From Dehalococcoidales bacterium (GTDB taxonomy: Bacteria > Chloroflexota > Dehalococcoidia > Dehalococcoidales > RBG-16-60-22): a stretch of 8,225 bases of DNA. This document shows positions 6,633 through 8,225 of this stretch, piece by piece (the stretch's first letter is position 1; the number at the start of each line of letters is the position of its first letter). The notes beneath the pieces were generated by a model, which had not been told where the DNA came from, ran no database searches, and was given only the letters and a program-made list of their open reading frames with translations. Both the position numbers and the translations under genes were made by a program. Location of the stretch: the NCBI GenBank assembly GCA_023135135.1, contig JAGLTT010000029.1, positions 1 through 8,225 of the forward strand. Direction: 5' to 3'.

Positions 6633-6965
6633 TCAACTTTGGCTGTTGGAAGATTCCAGCATCTCCATTAGCGTATCGATTGCTTTAAGCAGTTTAAGGC
6701 CGTTATCCGTTACCTGGTAGGCAATCATGGTATTGTCCATTTCTACCTTGTTAATAAAACCCTGACCTACAAGGTAATCAAGGTATTTTTGTATCTGGCT
6801 GTAGCTCATGTTGGCGGTGTACATTATCTCCGTCTTGCCGGCGCCGTTTTCGCCGACTCTCAGCATATCGGCGATTATCTCGATGTTGGAACGGCGCTGC
6901 CCCACGCTTACGCGTTGCCCGGTTTCGCTACCCAGAGCTTGTTTACCGTTTAGTCCTATATTCAT
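6633..6965 (-). CDS. Archaeal-type winged-helix transcriptional regulator (ArnR1/HTH_45-like)
   Basis: This 110-residue protein looks like the small winged-helix family best known from archaea (ArnR1-like). A first helix RRSNIEIIADML (24-35) is followed by GAGKTEIMYTANMSYSQIQ (41-59), where the pattern 'KTeImy.a.lsy.qiqkYL' is characteristic. The recognition helix is about 54-66, then GFINKVE (69-75), a short wing, and VTDNGLKLLKAIDTL (85-99), a C-terminal helix that probably dimerises. It is presumably a DNA-binding regulator; targets are unknown. The first 23 residues are polar and probably disordered. ATG at 6965 has no Shine-Dalgarno but sits 8 bases below a near-consensus promoter, which supports this start. 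A terminator follows the gene, making it monocistronic. A direct repeat across its promoter suggests self-regulation (inference). Confidence 0.85.
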   Translation of the reverse strand: MNIGLNGKQALGSETGQRVSVGQRRSNIEIIADMLRVGENGAGKTEIMYTANMSYSQIQKYLDYLVGQGFINKVEMDNTMIAYQVTDNGLKLLKAIDTLMEMLESSNSQS

Positions 6966-6966
6966 A

Positions 6967-7002
6967 CAGGACTATTGTACTGCCGAACAGGAGTACTGTC
7001 AA
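6967..7002 (-). promoter_or_regulatory. Near-consensus promoter of the winged-helix gene, predicted nearly leaderless
   Basis: TTGACA (6997-7002), a 17-base spacer and TACAAT (6974-6979) match the sigma70 consensus at 11 of 12 positions. The ATG at 6965 lies 8 bases beyond the -10. The expected start of transcription is the G at 6967, two bases before the ATG. No ribosome site fits. Confidence 0.8.
6977..6998. repeat. GTACTG direct repeat overlapping both promoter elements
   Basis: GTACTG occurs at 6977-6982 and 6993-6998, a period of 16. The first copy overlaps the -10 and the second overlaps the -35 of the winged-helix gene promoter. A protein bound here would block RNA polymerase. Autoregulation by the winged-helix protein is the simplest reading, but a 6-base repeat could be chance. 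Confidence 0.3.
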
Positions 7003-7050
7003 TATCTTAGCCGTATATCGTGACTAAAATGACGCTGTTGCGAATAGAAG

Positions 7051-7848
7051 TTAGAAGAAGCCCAGGTACCAATCAAAAATTTCATTTCCCCATAGCAGCG
7101 CTAATATGGGACCGATGGCCAGGAAAGTGCCGTAGGGAATAACGTCTTTCCTTCCTTTTCGCCTCAGTAATAGAAGCACCACCGCCACCAGTCCGCCGAG
7201 TAATATCCCCGTCAGCAAGCCAACGATTATCAGGGGTAAGCCGGTAACAAGGCCTATCAGGCCGGCCAGCTTGACGTCGCCCATACCCATACCACGCGGA
7301 TTAATAAGAAATACTATCAGGAAAAAGACGAAACCGATAGCGCCGCCGATAATCCCGCTCAGGATGCTGGGTTGCGGTAAAAACCCCAGATTACCCAGGA
7401 TACCCGGCTCCGGTAAAAGCGTATCAATAGCGAGGATGACGAGAGCCACTATGGCGGCCGGGTAAGTTACCTTATTTAATATTAACTGGTGTTCCCAGTC
7501 GATGAATATTATCATCAGGAACACGCAGCACCAGAAAGCGGTAAGAGCAAACTGGACGCTCAGACCGAAACGCCAGAAAGCCAGGAAAAAGAGGGCGCCG
7601 CTGAGCACTTCTACCAGCGGTACCCGGAGGGGAATCCGTGCCCGGCAATAACGGCAGCAGCCGCGCAGCCATAAATAGCTGAATAACGGAATCAGGTCCT
7701 TCACTGAAAGCCGTTGCTGGCAGGAGTCGCAGTGAGAAGGAGGATAGACCAGCGACTTACGCAGCGGCAGGCGGTCAATACAGACATTAAGAAAGCTGCC
7801 TACAGCGATACCGAGCAATGTAAAGACGGCGGTCAGCAGGATTGTCAT
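7051..7848 (-). CDS. pilD: Type IV prepilin peptidase / N-methyltransferase
   Basis: This 265-residue polytopic inner-membrane enzyme cleaves the leader of type IV prepilins and N-methylates the new N-terminus. The N-terminal methyltransferase-type domain starts with a membrane segment and VGSFLNVCIDRLP (16-28), then two CxxC zinc motifs, C40/C43 and C65/C68. The peptidase part has the two catalytic aspartates: Asp117 in FIDWEHQLI and Asp191 in GMGDVKL (188-194). IPYGTFLAIGP (237-247) is the usual C-terminal motif. About seven or eight hydrophobic segments are visible and the length is typical, so the protein should be fully active. It is divergently arranged with a prepilin gene 317 bases away, its likely substrate. 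ATG at 7848 lacks a Shine-Dalgarno sequence and follows a promoter by 8 bases. The downstream winged-helix gene has its own promoter, so co-transcription is optional. Confidence 0.95.
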   Translation of the reverse strand: MTILLTAVFTLLGIAVGSFLNVCIDRLPLRKSLVYPPSHCDSCQQRLSVKDLIPLFSYLWLRGCCRYCRARIPLRVPLVEVLSGALFFLAFWRFGLSVQFALTAFWCCVFLMIIFIDWEHQLILNKVTYPAAIVALVILAIDTLLPEPGILGNLGFLPQPSILSGIIGGAIGFVFFLIVFLINPRGMGMGDVKLAGLIGLVTGLPLIIVGLLTGILLGGLVAVVLLLLRRKGRKDVIPYGTFLAIGPILALLWGNEIFDWYLGFF

Positions 7849-7849
7849 A

Positions 7850-7885
7850 TCGTTACATTTTGACGGGTTTCTCCGGTAGAGTCAA
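7850..7885 (-). promoter_or_regulatory. Promoter of the prepilin peptidase gene, predicted nearly leaderless
   Basis: TTGACT (7880-7885), a 17-base spacer and CAAAAT (7857-7862, four of six matches) lie 8 bases before the ATG at 7848. Transcription should begin at the A at 7850, two bases before the start codon. TTGAC on the plus strand (7860-7864) and GTCAA (7881-7885) form an inverted repeat spanning the promoter core, a possible operator. Confidence 0.55.
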
Positions 7886-8093
7886 CAGTATTTCCCTGTT
7901 TAAGGCATTGCGGGCAAGCCCTGCATTAAAGTGGGTGTTTACCACTATTGAAAATGAGGGTAAGTATTATCGTAATAATCGTTACAAATGTATAAGCTGT
8001 ATTTACCTGTTATGTTTTTAGCGCTTATAACGGTCTTTACAAAAGTAGGACTTTATTCCCATGCGCATTTGGGACTAATACCTTATTGAACTT

Positions 8094-8099
8094 TATACT
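8094..8099 (+). promoter_or_regulatory. Possible -10 element for the prepilin gene
   Basis: TATACT matches the -10 consensus at five of six positions. The best upstream partner, TTGGGA (8069-8074), is weak and 19 bases away. Transcription from here would give a leader of about 60 bases containing the strong ribosome site. Tentative. Confidence 0.3.
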
Positions 8100-8150
8100 C
8101 ACCGTGTTAAGCTTTAAATGAAGGCGAAAATCTCAAAAACAAAGATTATT

Positions 8151-8157
8151 GAGGAGG
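8151..8157 (+). promoter_or_regulatory. Strong Shine-Dalgarno of the prepilin gene
   Basis: GAGGAGG lies 8 bases before ATG at 8166. This nearly ideal ribosome site suits a highly expressed pilin and contrasts with the sites missing upstream of the prepilin peptidase and winged-helix genes. Confidence 0.85.
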
Positions 8158-8165
8158 TATCCAAA

Positions 8166-8225
8166 ATGAAGAAGTTTTTCAGGAAGTTCCGCTACGGAGA
8201 GAAAGGTTTCACCCTGATTGAGCTG
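8166..8225 (+). CDS. Type IV prepilin, N-terminal end (cut by window edge)
   Basis: Only the first 20 codons are present. They encode a class III (type IV prepilin) signal: a basic leader, MKKFFRKFRYGEKG (1-14), then FTLIEL (15-20). Cleavage is expected between Gly14 and Phe15, with Glu19 at the conserved +5 position needed for pilus assembly. The product would be inserted in the membrane, processed by the prepilin peptidase encoded divergently next door, and built into a type IV pilus or pseudopilus. Whether it is the major pilin, a minor pilin or a secretion pseudopilin cannot be told from 20 residues. The start is fixed by GAGGAGG 8 bases upstream. Confidence 0.9.
   Translation, partial: MKKFFRKFRYGEKGFTLIEL

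Larger units (their letters stand above)
7849..8165. other. Divergent intergenic region between prepilin peptidase and prepilin
   Basis: This 317-base gap holds no credible gene. The left part carries the prepilin peptidase promoter. The middle is A/T-rich with an inverted repeat, ATTAT-CGTA-ATAAT (7966-7979), and a weak plus-strand pair TTGAAA (7948-7953) and CGTAAT (7971-7976). The right part holds the prepilin leader and ribosome site. I find no convincing sigma54 box, although pilin genes often use one. Confidence 0.6.

Noticed and set aside
7886..8165. Sigma54 promoter for the prepilin
   Set aside because: No GG and GC pair at the -24/-12 spacing with flanking consensus was found by eye.

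Overview
The window reads as chromosomal DNA from a Chloroflexota bacterium, most likely of class Dehalococcoidia or a relative. This is inferred from gene content and protein style: a LuxR-type response regulator beside a 7TM-GAF-GGDEF-HD-GYP protein, a bacterial GH3-type acyl-adenylating enzyme, an archaeal-looking winged-helix protein, and a type IV pilus prepilin peptidase next to a prepilin. It was not tested by any search. Base composition looks moderate and fairly even. I see no tRNA, rRNA, insertion sequence, phage gene or CRISPR array.

Layout: all genes but the last lie on the minus strand. From the left edge: the 5' end of uvrC (1-191, cut by the window); a NarL/FixJ-type response regulator (359-1048); a 1006-residue membrane cyclic-di-GMP protein (1094-4114), which precedes the regulator in transcription order and is probably co-transcribed with it; a GH3-family enzyme (4204-5871); a small acidic protein with a ribbon-helix-helix-like N-terminus (6044-6391); a winged-helix regulator (6633-6965) followed by a good intrinsic terminator (6571-6603); and a prepilin peptidase (7051-7848). 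Across a 317-base divergent gap, the first 20 codons of a type IV prepilin begin on the plus strand (8166 to the right edge).

How they may work together: the cyclic-di-GMP protein has an intact GGDEF active site, an inhibitory I-site and an intact HD-GYP site, so it could both make and degrade the messenger in response to membrane and GAF-domain signals. Its partner regulator has the phospho-acceptor Asp, Thr and Lys but lacks the acidic metal-binding pair, so ordinary phosphorelay control is doubtful. No histidine kinase is present here. The prepilin peptidase would cleave and N-methylate the adjacent prepilin. Cyclic-di-GMP often controls pili, which makes a link between the two halves attractive but unproven.

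The most striking non-coding signal is shared by three genes (cyclic-di-GMP protein, winged-helix regulator, prepilin peptidase). Each lacks a Shine-Dalgarno sequence. Each has a -35 of TTGACA or TTGACT, exactly 17 bases of spacer, a -10-like hexamer, and exactly 8 bases to the ATG, with purine-T directly before the ATG. The predicted mRNAs start about 2 bases before the start codon, so they would be effectively leaderless. In contrast uvrC, the GH3 gene and the prepilin have clear Shine-Dalgarno sequences. Several promoter regions also carry repeats or palindromes that look like operators.
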